The notes beneath the pieces are model-generated. The model ran no database searches and was not told the DNA's origin. It was given only the letters and a program-made list of their open reading frames with translations. The position numbers were made by a program, and so were the translations under genes. Shown here one piece after another: positions 10,837 to 22,182 of a stretch of DNA of 64,000 bases (within the stretch, counting starts at the first letter, position 1; each line of letters starts with the position of its first letter). This DNA is from Orthonyx spaldingii (taxonomy: Eukaryota > Chordata > Aves > Passeriformes > Orthonychidae), in assembly GCA_013397795.1 (NCBI GenBank), contig VZTJ01004517.1, positions 56,653 to 120,652 of the forward strand. The letters run 5' to 3'.

Positions 10837-11420
10837 TGTCCTAGTTTGAAGACAGGTGTTTGCTAAGGAAGGCAGGAGCCTCCCTTGGAATAGGAAATGT
10901 AATCCCCTTCCCTCCAAATTAGTATGATTTTGAAATAAAGGGGGCTTTCAGGCAATGTTGTGGGAAAAGGAATAACAGTTCTTTACTAATATATATATAT
11001 NNNNNNNNNNNNNNNNNNNNNNNNNNNNNNNNNNNNNNNNNNNNNNNNNNNNNNNNNNNNNNNNNNNNNNNNNNNNNNNNNNNNNNNNNNNNNNNNNNNN
11101 NNNNNNNNNNNNNNNNNNNNNNNNNNNNNNNNNNNNNNNNNNNNNNNNNNNNNNNNNNNNNNNNNNNNNNNNNNNNNNNNNNNNNNNAGCAGCACAGGGC
11201 AGCCTGACTCCCAAGCCACGGCTGGCAGGGGCTGGCTCTGGGAGAGGCAGGCAGGCAGCAGGAGCCAGGAAAAAACTCCACAGTGGTGACAAGCAATGGC
11301 AGCTTCCCTCTCTTCTGAATGCCGAGAGGCAAAGAGCCCGAGCTACTGCTCCCCTTCCCTTTTCCCAGTCCAGCTGTCCCGAGACCTCTGCCTCCTTCAA
11401 GAGGGAATGTCCAAATAAGG
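10837..11420 (+). mobile_element. Passerine-type LTR interrupted by an assembly gap
   Basis: This starts TGTCCTAGTTTGAAGACAGG at 10837 and matches the reverse complement of 1-166 at about 93% (roughly 11 differences, mostly transitions). After an (AT)n tract it runs into a gap at 11001-11187. The GC-richer sequence after the gap (11188-11420), with AGTCCAGCTGTCCCGAGACC and CCTTCAAGAGGGAATGTCC, probably belongs to the same LTR. The 3' boundary is uncertain because no clear terminal CA with a matching target duplication can be placed. Confidence 0.65.
11001..11187. other. Assembly gap, 187 N
   Basis: The gap starts immediately after an (AT)n microsatellite inside an LTR. Both are common causes of assembly breaks. 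Long frames spanning it are artefacts. Confidence 0.99.
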
Positions 11421-13420
11421 GAATAGCTACTTACAAGTTTTTTTTACTGGACTGGTCTTTCTATTGTTTTTCCTAAGTACCCAGTCGTTATGGTGTCTTA
11501 GCAACGTATGGGCAAAAATTCTCTAAGATAAGAGAAACAAAAAGAAGGATTCCAAACCCCAACATCTTGTGAGGAAAATTTCTGAAGAGCAGTATCACAA
11601 AGACTATTCTACCTGAAGGAAATAGTCTTTTTAACTAGTTGCAATGGCTATTAACATAACAATGGCTGTGCCTAAAATGGGTGATTATTTAAGAAATGAG
11701 CTGGAAAGCAGATCTGAGTCAGTAAGAGCTGATGCTTCTTCTCTTCTTGAAAACTATACTGGTAACTAAGAAGGTGTATAAACTTTTGAGGAACCCTGCC
11801 AAAAATACCATTCATCCATTGTTCTCATTGGATAAGCCATGAGAGAATAGATAAGGTGTGATCAAATGACTATTAACTATGCAGAATGGAAGGAATTGCT
11901 GGCTGTGCGATCAAAGAAACACCTTAAATTATCAGTGTGCTACATTTAAGTTATTACAAGCATCCAGTATCTTGTGAAAAGAAACTTGTGTATGCTTAGA
12001 TGATAATGGGGAAAGAACTCATCAATAAACAGCCTGTAAGAGAAGCTACACTACAGCCGCAGTGAGGAACTGGGAATTATTCAGAGGAACTGACACCAGT
12101 TACTCTGCAGAAGTATAGAAACAAATAGCTGCCAATCTAGGTGAATAAAGAAAATATGGATCCCTGGAGGTGCTTAGAAACCGTGATTGTACTGTTTAAT
12201 GGATATAGGTTACTACTAAAGCTATGACAAGAGAGATCATTTTGAAAGATATTTTCTTTAAGGCATGGGAAAAAGATTTGGGGTCTTCCTTAATTCTTAT
12301 AATAAACTGAGTGCCAAGAATAGAAATTTAACCTGACACGTTTTGAAAGTGATCGTATTTATAGGTCAGTGATTTAAAGACTTAAAAAGCTAAGTCTCAA
12401 ATGCTCAAAGATATGGAGTTAGATGCCTAAGTACCCTTGAGGATGTTGATTCTATTGTTCAACTAAATTACATAAGCTCATGTAAGCATAGCTAAAATGC
12501 ATATATGACATACAAGTTCTTTGCAGTATTTTTAACTGAAAGAACATTTCTTCAAAAGAAAGTCCTTCAGACCACATATTTCAAGATTAATTTAATCTTT
12601 CAACGTCAATCTATAAGGTTGTGGGGATAAAAAAGTGGTCATATCAGTATTCCTTAACTAAGAATTGTAATTTCATTCTCATCCTGTTGTTCTGTGGCTG
12701 GTTTTTTATCTCTTATCAAATAAAATAGCAGATCACTCTGTACGAAATTAAAGCTTGAAAGAGGTCAGCCTCCTAAGCAGAATGTCATAAACCTATGGAA
12801 TTTGGAAATTGAAGGATTATTAGGGATATGAACAATATGAATTGAGTAGATCATACCAGTTATGGGGCTGAATTCATTACAGCCACCAGAACCTCTTCTG
12901 TGAATTGAAGGTATTTCTCAATGACATATATATTTGGGCAGTTTCCATGCACTTCCACTGAAGGCTGCCTATGGCTGTCTGGATGGGAAAGCAATATACA
13001 TTGCTCACAGGAACACTTGTGATGTTCCTATGTTTGCCTTATTGAATCTACACAGGACAGACTCTGCATTAACAGCTAGAACTATGTTTTCCATGTTATT
13101 GTAATCCCAGTTCCCAATGTTGATGAGTTTTAATGTTACATTGGAAGGCACAAAGAGATGGCAAGCATTGCCAGTTTTACGTTTCCTTTCTGTGAACTGG
13201 GATCCCATTTTGAGATGAAAGAAATTACTAAAAGCAACCAAAGAAGTTTAAGGAAGTCAGTCTGCTAATGATTGTTACTGCTCAGCATATCTTCTCTCAG
13301 CTGCTGGGTGAAATGTTGCTCATTAACCCCCAGCAAAGCCGAAGAAAGCCCCAGGCTGCTGCTGCCTGTTCAGAGGCAGGCAGTCACCACAGACATTGGA
13401 GCATCATGCTGCTTCTCCTT
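11421..13420. other. No recognised feature
   Basis: AT-rich sequence with no long frame. The last 150 bp before the CR1 are slightly GC-richer, but nothing identifiable is there. Confidence 0.45.
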
Positions 13421-13745
13421 CAGGGACACCTTCCACTACACCAGATTGCTCAAAGTCCCATCCAACCTGGCCTTGAACATTCCCAGGGATGGGGCATCCA
13501 CAGCTTCTCTGGACAACCTCTTCCAGTGCCCCACTACCCTCACAGCAAAGAATGGCTTCCTAATATCTATTCTGAACCTACCCTCCTTCAGTTTGAAGCC
13601 ATTCCCTCTTGTCCTTCCACTACATGCCCTTATTAAAAGTCCCTCTCCAGCCTTCTTGTAGGCCACCTTTAAGTACTGTAAGTCTGCTGTAAGATCTATG
13701 TTCATATTATTCTTCTCCAGACTGAGCCATCCCAAGTCCTTATAG
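13421..13745 (-). mobile_element. CR1 LINE fragment with ORF2 tail
   Basis: The antisense consensus is clear: CAGGGACACCTTCCACTACA, CCAGGGATGGGGCATCCACA, CTTCCTAATATCTATTCTGA and CTCCAGCCTTCTTGTAGGCC. The minus frame at 13436-13759 reads LQYLKVAYKKAGEGL, RTRGNGFKLKEGRFRIDIR and VVGHWKRLSREAVDAPSL, which is the CR1 ORF2 C-terminus. The last 60 bp or so of a normal CR1 3' end, including the octamer tail, are absent, so it is truncated at both ends. Confidence 0.93.
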
Positions 13746-16700
13746 TTATTTGTTTTCAATAAAGCAACTGGGGTAATTCTGGCACCTGAAGAAGTTGACT
13801 CCTTTACTTAAATGAATAATTTAGGAATACTTGCAATATGATATAAAATGAATTATGCTGATTTACTCAAATGTTGGAATCTGGCAGCATAGTTCTAGTT
13901 TCCAAATATCCCAGACTATTAATTCTAAATCTAAATTTCATATTTTTATATATCATACGCTGTATTTCATTGCTTCCATGCTGTGGTATTGCGAACTCAT
14001 TTTCTGTACTTTGATAATATTTTGAAGCAGCCGTTTCAAAATCACCCTCAAGTCAATTTTATGAAATCACTATTGCATATTTCTTCAGTGAGTAGAAACA
14101 CCTGCATAACTTTATCCAGACTTCAGTAATGTGTGTGAGGTGTAAAACATTGGTGCTATTTGTGTAGTTCCAGATATTCAGAAAATTTTCTAACTTCATA
14201 AAATCCTGCTCTCAGAAGTTTATTACCTTTAGAGGAATAGCATGTTAATGTTGCAATTTTGTCTTTTTTATGAGTGGAGTAAAATATTTGTAAACTATTG
14301 CTGTACTGTATACGAAATTTTCCATGTTGCTCTAGAACTTGTACCATTCATATCCCACTCAATATTTTAAAAGCAGTACACAGTAAACTGAAAATCTGGA
14401 AAGTGTTAGCTCATGAGAAGCACCCACTTTTTTGTCAGTTAGGTGGATAATTAACTTAGTTTGGTACAAGTGGGAAATTAATAAAGAAAAAAAGAGAAAA
14501 AGAGTGCTTCAAAAAAGACTGAGAAAAACTTCAGGTAGGGATTTGGGTTTGATTGATGGAAGAGCTGCAAAATAGGTCATCTTATCAAGATCAGTTTTCA
14601 GCTTGTCATATGTGTGATGAGCATTTGTGTTTCTTAACCAAATAATAAAAAAATTGAAAATCCTCTCAGACTGGAAGAAATAGCTTATGAAGTTATTTCT
14701 GGGTCACTCCAGGAAACAGAATAATATTGAGCTTAGAAATAGTTGCATGATAACAAGAGATATCTATGTCTAAGATTTATATATGTTTGCCTTCTGTTTT
14801 CATATGATCAAACAAAAATGGGGACTGCATAAGCTGCATAACTAGTTTTTTATCATTGATAAAAAATGGATAAAAATTGATAAAAAATTATTTTGGTTAC
14901 CTTTCAAAGATTTAAGGAAGAAAAGCTGCAAGGCATAAAATATTTAAATGATTTTATAGGAAAATACAAAAATATAATTCAAAGAATACTGTAAACTTAG
15001 AACAGGGATCATGTTATTTAACTCAAGGGGAATGCAAACAGAGCCACCCAATGCCATTGCATTGACATCCCCACGACACTTGCAGAGCTTTGGAAATGTT
15101 ATGCAGGACTTACAGTAGGACTTCACACATCTGAGGGTGTAGCTGGAAGCCAAATGGCATAGCTGGTAATGTCAAATGTGCTTGTAGAGAGCCCTGCTGA
15201 GATCGCTTTGATGCCTAGCAGTTAGATGCCTCAGCCTGATATCATCGGTCTTAGGGTCTCTTTAGGGTCAGTATGGAGAAATTGAGATATCCCAAGTTCA
15301 GATTTTCTAATCCTAAAGTATGTCAGTTGTATTTCCATCTGAGCCTGCCTGTTTGATGATAAGGACAATCCTAGAGTGACTAATTCAGACACTTAGACGT
15401 GTGAAGCTCAATTAATTTCCCCGCGCTGAATCAGTGAGTGATGTGAAGTGTCCCAGACACCCAGCTGCTACCCTACAAGAGTCCCTCCCTTGGTCCTGCC
15501 AGCCAGCCCCATGAAGTGTCCTTGGTCCTATGACAACTTTAAACCTTTAGTTTAAGTGAAATTTATCCTGGCCCTAAGAGGTTCTTTTAACAAAGAGAAG
15601 TATTTTATAGCCCTAATTCCTCACTACCAACACAGTTGATACCCCATTCAAAAGAGACAGGGTCCAAAATGGAAGATATTGCAATGACTTCTTGAAATGG
15701 TGTAAAGTGAGTGAGAACTTGTTGATGCTCCAAATAGCACTGGGCTTCAAAACAGGAGTGTCTGTAGCTTGCTTTAGTCACGCTTACTCACATAATTTAA
15801 CAAAACTATGTGGAAGTCCCTTGTTAACGTTTCATGAGACTCAAGGTGTACAATGCTGGCAAGCTGATCAGAGAGCTTTTCTTTTGTGTTTGCCTTAAAG
15901 AACAAAGCTGTTATGTCACTGAACACCTAGGCTTAACTCCATTTAGAGTGGTAGGGGACATAGGAGGAAAGGAAAGGGTCAAACTTTTCATGAGTGCTGA
16001 AACTAGTCATCACAAGTTTTACTCCATGAAATGGTTCTCCTCAGCCTCTGCATGACTGTTGCAGACCATGGAAGCCTAGCTGCCACACTGGGAGAAAAGA
16101 AATATTGAGAAAGATGTTAGCAGGAAAGAAGCAAGCCTAGTGAAGAAAGTATTGTGGCCAATGTAATACAGCTCATCTTGACTGAATCTGTATTGTCAGC
16201 AAGGCTGGGGTTCTGGAGGGTGCAGAGTTCAGCCAAGTTTTACACAGTGTGAGCCATGTAAAGCTCTCACCCCGGTAAGACTGTTCACTCCCTGGAAGGT
16301 AAATAGTGAACTGCAAACATTTCCTCCCATGCAGTTGGATGTGTCTCCTTTCAGCAGACAATGTGCACTCTGTCAGGGGTGTTTGCTGAACCTTTTGAAA
16401 GAGAAGGCAACAAGGAAAGCAAACGGGTCAAAATGGTCAATGAACTGGGATGGCAGACTGGGTTTGGCTTATTGGCCATTCTTTGGTCATCTCTGGTCTA
16501 AACTACATCTACAAAACTATCACTGCTCTTTTAGTTCCCTTGCTGAAAATCCTCCAATTTTCACCCTTTATTTAGGAGAAATTTATAGGATTTCATTCAA
16601 ATGAATGCTCATTCTTTCCACATCTGTTGCTCAGGAAAAGAGCATATGAAATTGCATAAGAACACTTCCTGTTTAATGCCTCAATATAGGAAGAAAGTGA

Positions 16701-19548
16701 AATAGAATAAAATTCCAAAGCTAAACTTCAGACCAGGCAATTTCTAATGTTTTAGTTTATTTCTTTATTGTGTTTCTCTCTTCTGCAGGATCTTAGACCT
16801 AACTTCAGCAAAACACACACACTCTCCTTTCAGGGACTAGTTGTGGTTTCACTGCCTGTTTTGGCTTGTCACCTTGCCAGTCTCAAGCATGGAATGCATC
16901 TATGAACTTTCTCTAGGGAATTATGGCCAGGACCCAGTAATTTGCCAGAGCCCTGCTATCAAAACAACACATTATACATTCTTTGCCCCAATGGCACAAA
17001 ATATTTGCACCAAAGGATAAAACCAATCAAACTGGCTGTGAGTCTAGGCTGGATTTTTAGTTTCAGCTTGTCCTGGTGGGGAGGAAGAGACTGTGCAAGT
17101 CATAGCTGGCTCAATATAATATTGGATTCAGTTCCATCCAACAGTCCTCAGCAGACAAGAAGAGCACTTGCAGGTAAATGTTTTTACTCCCACACACATA
17201 TCACACCCCTAAGGCACAACACACTGTCGCTCTGTGGGAATGATGCATTGCATGTCTGGTTGGCTTATAGAAGCTGGGAGTGGATGAAAAATAATTAGAG
17301 CAGATGGTGTCTCTGGAAGCTGCCAGCATGTAAGAAATCTCTAATGACCACACTAAGATTTTTCAAAATCCTCTGATTTAGTCTAAATTGGGTGGATTTT
17401 CATAGGATTAAAAAAGAGCACATTCCTGACACCATGAGGATTCTTGTCAAATCTCAAGTGAGTATTTCAGTCTACAGACAACCTTGACATTTTCAGTAAA
17501 CAGTCATGAATTTTAAAAACCTAACCTAAGCCTAACATATTTCTTCTAACTACAGCAATGATTCCATCCTTTTAATGGAAACCTTTCCAACAAAATCAAG
17601 ACTGTGGCAGGACCTGGTGCAAAACTTTTGAGTTTGAACAGTTAAAATGTGACAGGCTTACACTATGAAGAAAACCAGGTGAAAACTATCAGCAGCATTT
17701 GTAAAAGTACTTCATAGCTGTTTAAAAATGTTAAGTGGTATATTTTTTAATTAGGAAAAGGAATATATTTCAGCATCTGGGAAAGCATTTAAGATATTAT
17801 GAAACAACTGTTGAATTTTTGTGTGGATTAGTAAAATACAGATGAGTTTATTACTGTTGAATTCCCTTCTTCAGCAAATGATATCCATTAGGAGTAAGAT
17901 CTGAAATGCCCAGTAGCCACTTCTCATTCAGACTTCCAATATTGTTGCACACAAAACTCTATGAGGTTAAATAATAGAAAAAAAATGTTCATATTATTTT
18001 AAAAAGTCACTTTAATCTCATTTGCAAAGTTTTTGATTGTTCTCCACATAGGCTGTTATAAGGTTAACCTTGGATAAGCCTTTGGGATTTAAAACAAATT
18101 ATACTCAAAAGTTATCAGGAATAATTTCTGTAGATATCAAATCAAGAAAATAAATTAATTATTTGCTTTTATCAGGAAGCAATATGTCTACCTACACCAC
18201 CTGCAGAAAATGAAATGTCTTTGTCTCCTATCTCTTCAAGGTTTTCCTTTCATTGGCTGTTGATTACATGACCTCTGGCAATAAAGTATTTAATAGTATT
18301 ATTTCCATCTGTCCACCTGGATCAGATTTGTAGTGACATGTTGGAGTTTGGGGTTTTTTTGGCCACAATTTAAATAATGACCTAATTTTTCATACAGTGC
18401 ACACTAAATTTTTAACTATTTGGAAATCTCAAATATCATTTTAAAAACTGATCTTATTTTATTGCTTCTACTAAAAGTCAACATAATGTCAACATAAACA
18501 ATTTGATAACATTTTTACTTCCTATCAAAAGGGCTGTAGAGTTCAGAAAAGGGATTAGCTTGTATCTTCTTTTCTGCAAATTTGTTTTGCAGAAAAGAAC
18601 CAAAGCTCCTGAGTAATTCTGGAACACTACAAATTCAGACCTGCAATGAGCCTCAAAAGATGATATATCCCACCTTCTTTCCCCAGGACAGTTCATTTAT
18701 CTCTGAATTAGTGGCAGGCAAGTGGTTGTGCAACACTTTATTAAAACTATTTCTGATGGAGATTTCACAGGCTCTGCAAGCCATAATTCCAGCATTTCAC
18801 CATCCCAAAAACTGAAAAGCTTTTCACTGTGGTTTATCTAAATCCATTGATTGATATCAATTGATAAACAGAGTAAGCCTTTATTCTGTTAGGGTGGGGT
18901 TTTTTTATAATATTTTCATTAATATGTTAGAATGCAGTTCTGGTAGAAGTAAAAAGGGGTTTCAGGGCCTTTTGTCTTAATATCTTCTTCTCAGAAAATG
19001 ATCTTTTCTTAGTAGACTTGAAATTTATAACTTTTTGTCTATGTGACTGTTTACAGTGTGTTACTATGATAAGAATTGAAGGAAATAATGTCCTTGTTGG
19101 TCAGATAGCTACATATAGTAGGTCAAGTAACAATTCTGAGGTTTTGTGATCCAGTGGAGGTACTAACTGTGTCCTAGTCATGTATTGGTCTTCTCGTTAC
19201 TGTCCTGTAACTTTTTGGTGACCTGCAAAAAGCAGTCTTGTCTCAGTCAAGATAAGGTCTCAGAGACTTGTGTAGCTAATCTGATCATATTAGGAAACAT
19301 AATTTTTCTAAGTATTGAGGTGAGACATTTTACTTGCAACACTGTAATTATAACTGGAGGTTTTATTCATTATTTATTAATATAAAATATGGCTCCTCAG
19401 TCAAAACATTGTCTCTATAACACACACTTGCCATTTTCAGTATTTTTGCCATTAAACACGTGCTGAATTTTCATGACAGTGGGGTTGCTCATGTGCTTGG
19501 GAAACTTTTCCGAACCAATCAATTTCTCACTGACAATTTACATGTGTC
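13746..19548. other. Long AT-rich stretch without a recognised gene
   Basis: Seen here: an A/G-rich patch near 14476-14530; a hairpin at 14846-14866 (10-bp arms, 1-nt spacer) followed by two more GATAAAAA units; and a 118-codon plus frame at 16942-17298 with no recognisable domain. No transposon family was recognised. Confidence 0.45.
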
Positions 19549-20097
19549 TGTCGTGGTTTGACCCCAGCCAGCAACTAAGAGCAGTGAGCCTCTTGCTCAC
19601 TTCCCCTTGGCAGAATGGGTGAGAGAATTGGAAGAGTAAAAGCAAGAAAACCTGTGGGTTGAGATATACTGGCAGTTTAAGAAGTAGAGCAAAAGCCACA
19701 TGCGCAAGTAAAAGAAAAAAGGAAAAAGAATTCATTTACCATTTCCCAGGGGCAGCCTGGTGTTCAGCCATCTCCAGGAAAGCAGAGCTCCATCAAGCAT
19801 AACAGTGATTTGGGTAGGGAAACACCATCACTCTGAATGTCCCTATCTTCCTTCTTCCCCCAGGTTTTACTGCTGAGCATGATACCATATCCTTTTGGTC
19901 ACTTGGGATCAGTTGTGCCGACTGTGTCCCCTCCCAGCTCCTTGTGTACTCCCATCCTCCTCGCTGGTAGGGTGGTGTAAGAAGCAGAAAAGGCCCTGAT
20001 TCTGTGCAAGAACCACTTAACAATAACGAAAATATCCCTGGATTATCAACTCTGTTTTCACCACAACATAGCCCTATACTCACTACCAACCAGCACA
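19549..20097 (-). mobile_element. ERVL-type solo LTR
   Basis: On the plus strand it begins TGTCGTGGTTTGACCCCAGC and ends near ACTACCAACCAGCACA. The reverse complement contains GAGGGGACACAGTCGGCACA followed by a GACCAAAAG motif, shared with the LTRs at 4846 and 26536, so the sense strand is minus. The flanks GTGTC (19544-19548) and GTGAC (20098-20102) match at 4 of 5 positions, which fits an aged 5-bp target duplication. No internal sequence is attached. The minus-strand 5' end has lost a block relative to the copy at 4846. Confidence 0.85.
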
Positions 20098-22095
20098 GTG
20101 ACTTATTGGCTTCTTAACTTATAAGGTTTCTTGCAAAGTTAGTTGAAGGAGACTATGTATGTGGCCATAGAGCGAAGCTCATATATTCCGGGTGGCAAGT
20201 CCTTTAATCTGATTTCTGACATGTTCCTGAAACATTCCAAGTAAGCCTACTTTTCTTCCTTAGACCTACGGAATTCAGCTCAAAATGCATTATTCTGTCC
20301 TGAAATCATGTGTTTTATATTCAGATGGAGAGGGATAGGAGGCACTAAACAATTTTCACTTTCCTTCTTCAAATAGTCCGTTGCTTTGTACCTTGAACCT
20401 CTCTGAGAAATGGAGTTCTTACACAAAATCAGAGTATTAGCTTTTGAGGATAATCATGCTATTTCTATTAATGCCTATTTCTTCCAATGCACACTTTCCT
20501 GGATTGTGCAGTTCTTAAGGGAAGAATTTCAGGAGCAATACAAGGGTTTTTTTCCCTCAAAAACCAGTGATGTTATTAAAGAACAGACAAGTTGCCATAC
20601 AAGGCCATGTATTTGCTGTAAGGTGCAATTATTCTGGTGTCAGTCATAGATAGTTCAAAGGAAAACATACAAGTTTTGTCATAAACAGAGGTGGTAAATC
20701 CTGCTTTGTCCTGATATAGAAGAATTAAAAGTTTGGTTTAAGAGCTGCACCATGAAGGTTAATATTTCTTCCAGAAGTGCATTGGTATTACCTATTAAAA
20801 CCCTGTCTGTTAGCAATATGAAATGTTCAAGCTTCTTCCAAATGTAATTAAGTTCCTGTATTGAGCAACTTCCTTCAGGTACAAGTTTCATGGATTATAC
20901 TTTTACTGTGGGTAAAAGCATTTTCTCATACCAGTTTTGATTATGCCACAGTGGAAAATGATTTCCAAATGCAGGAAAAAATGCAGGTCTAAAGAGCTCT
21001 CATCCTCAGCTAATAAAAGAGATGATAAACAAGACACTGCAAATTTCTGTTGTCTGAGCAAAAGTGAATCACTTTGAAAAGGTTGCAGTTACGTAGAGAA
21101 GTAGAGGACAGGAACAGGCCAATACAATGACTCAGAAAATGCAAAATTAATCATTATATGGGAAAACAGTAGAAATAAGAAAGGTGAGCTCCTGTTTTGA
21201 CGTGAAATTGTAGAAGTTATAGCTCACTTTCTTGTTCTTGAAACAATTAAAATGTGCCCTTGAATATGCAGTCAGAACTGAGAAGAGAATTACTATGGCT
21301 GGCCAGAGTGCCTGTTTTATATTTCCCCAGAATTTGTTATTATGTCCTTAAAACTGTGGTAGAGAGGAGGCAATTTGACGAAAGGAATTTAATGTAATAC
21401 TAGAGATTTGGAAAGCAGAGCATGATTATCTGTATCCAGCAGACAGTGGAGCTCCTGCAGATTGACAGCAATGCAGTTAAGTATCAGAACTTAGCCTGGT
21501 CCTCTGTGTGAGCAATGTTGCTTAAAATATGTAACACAGTGATGGTTTGTAAGGAAGGCATTAGTTTGCTTTTTTCTCCTTGACGCTTGAAAAAGGAAAA
21601 ATAATGATGGGTTAAGAGACAAAAGCAAAATGAGTGAATTCAAATCACCAGTATAAGTGCATTTAAGAATACATGTCATGTTCTTCTTGCATCTGTGGGA
21701 GAAACCAGAAATAATTATTTTAAGTGACGTGTAAGAGTATCATGAATTACCCAACATTTCACAACAGTTACTTGTGCTTTCTCTTACTAACAGTTAGCAA
21801 AGCTCTTGTCAATGAGGCTTTTCATGTGGAATCAGGGTTGAAAGTATCGCATAATGGTTTGAAGAATGTGTTTTAAGAGATTGGGTTTCAGGTAGCTAAT
21901 GTGATGTTAAATATTTTTTCAGCAACTTTTACATTACAGATTATGTATGTGAGTGAAGTCAATGGGACTTCACATGCCAAAGAGATCTGTGACCATAAAC
22001 CTAAGGGAAGATCAAGTGAAAATAACAATAACCAGGAATATGCTATAAATATTTTTATAGTTTCTGATCTTTCTTTAAAATACCATATCTTATAG
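20098..22095. other. No recognised feature
   Basis: Ordinary AT-rich sequence. Frames of 60-80 codons at 20410, 20679, 21491 and 21901 show no domain or conserved motif. Confidence 0.45.
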
Positions 22096-22182
22096 TTGAC
22101 CCTGCTTTGAACAAGTGGCCTTTGAACAAGTGGTTGGATTACAGACCTCCTGAGACCCTTTCTAACTTGAATGACCTAAGAA
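22096..22182 (+). mobile_element. CR1 LINE, short 3' fragment
   Basis: GAACAAGTGGTTGGATTACA, GACCTCCTGAGACCC and TTTCTAACTTGAATGACCT resemble the last 80 bp of a sense CR1 (compare GGTTGGACTAGATGACCTCC...CCAACCTGAATGATTC). The phrase TTTGAACAAGTGG occurs twice, 16 bp apart, as a small local duplication. Confidence 0.6.

Noticed and set aside
10919..11400. Long minus-strand frames of 137-150 codons
   Set aside because: They exist only because the 187-N gap contains no stop codons. The flanks are LTR sequence.
14846..14866. Hairpin of T-run and A-run with TATCA/TGATA
   Set aside because: AT-only arms of this kind are common by chance in AT-rich DNA.
15246..15268. Two TTAGGGT words close together, suggestive of telomere repeat
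   Set aside because: Only two units, not in tandem register. There is no interstitial telomeric array.
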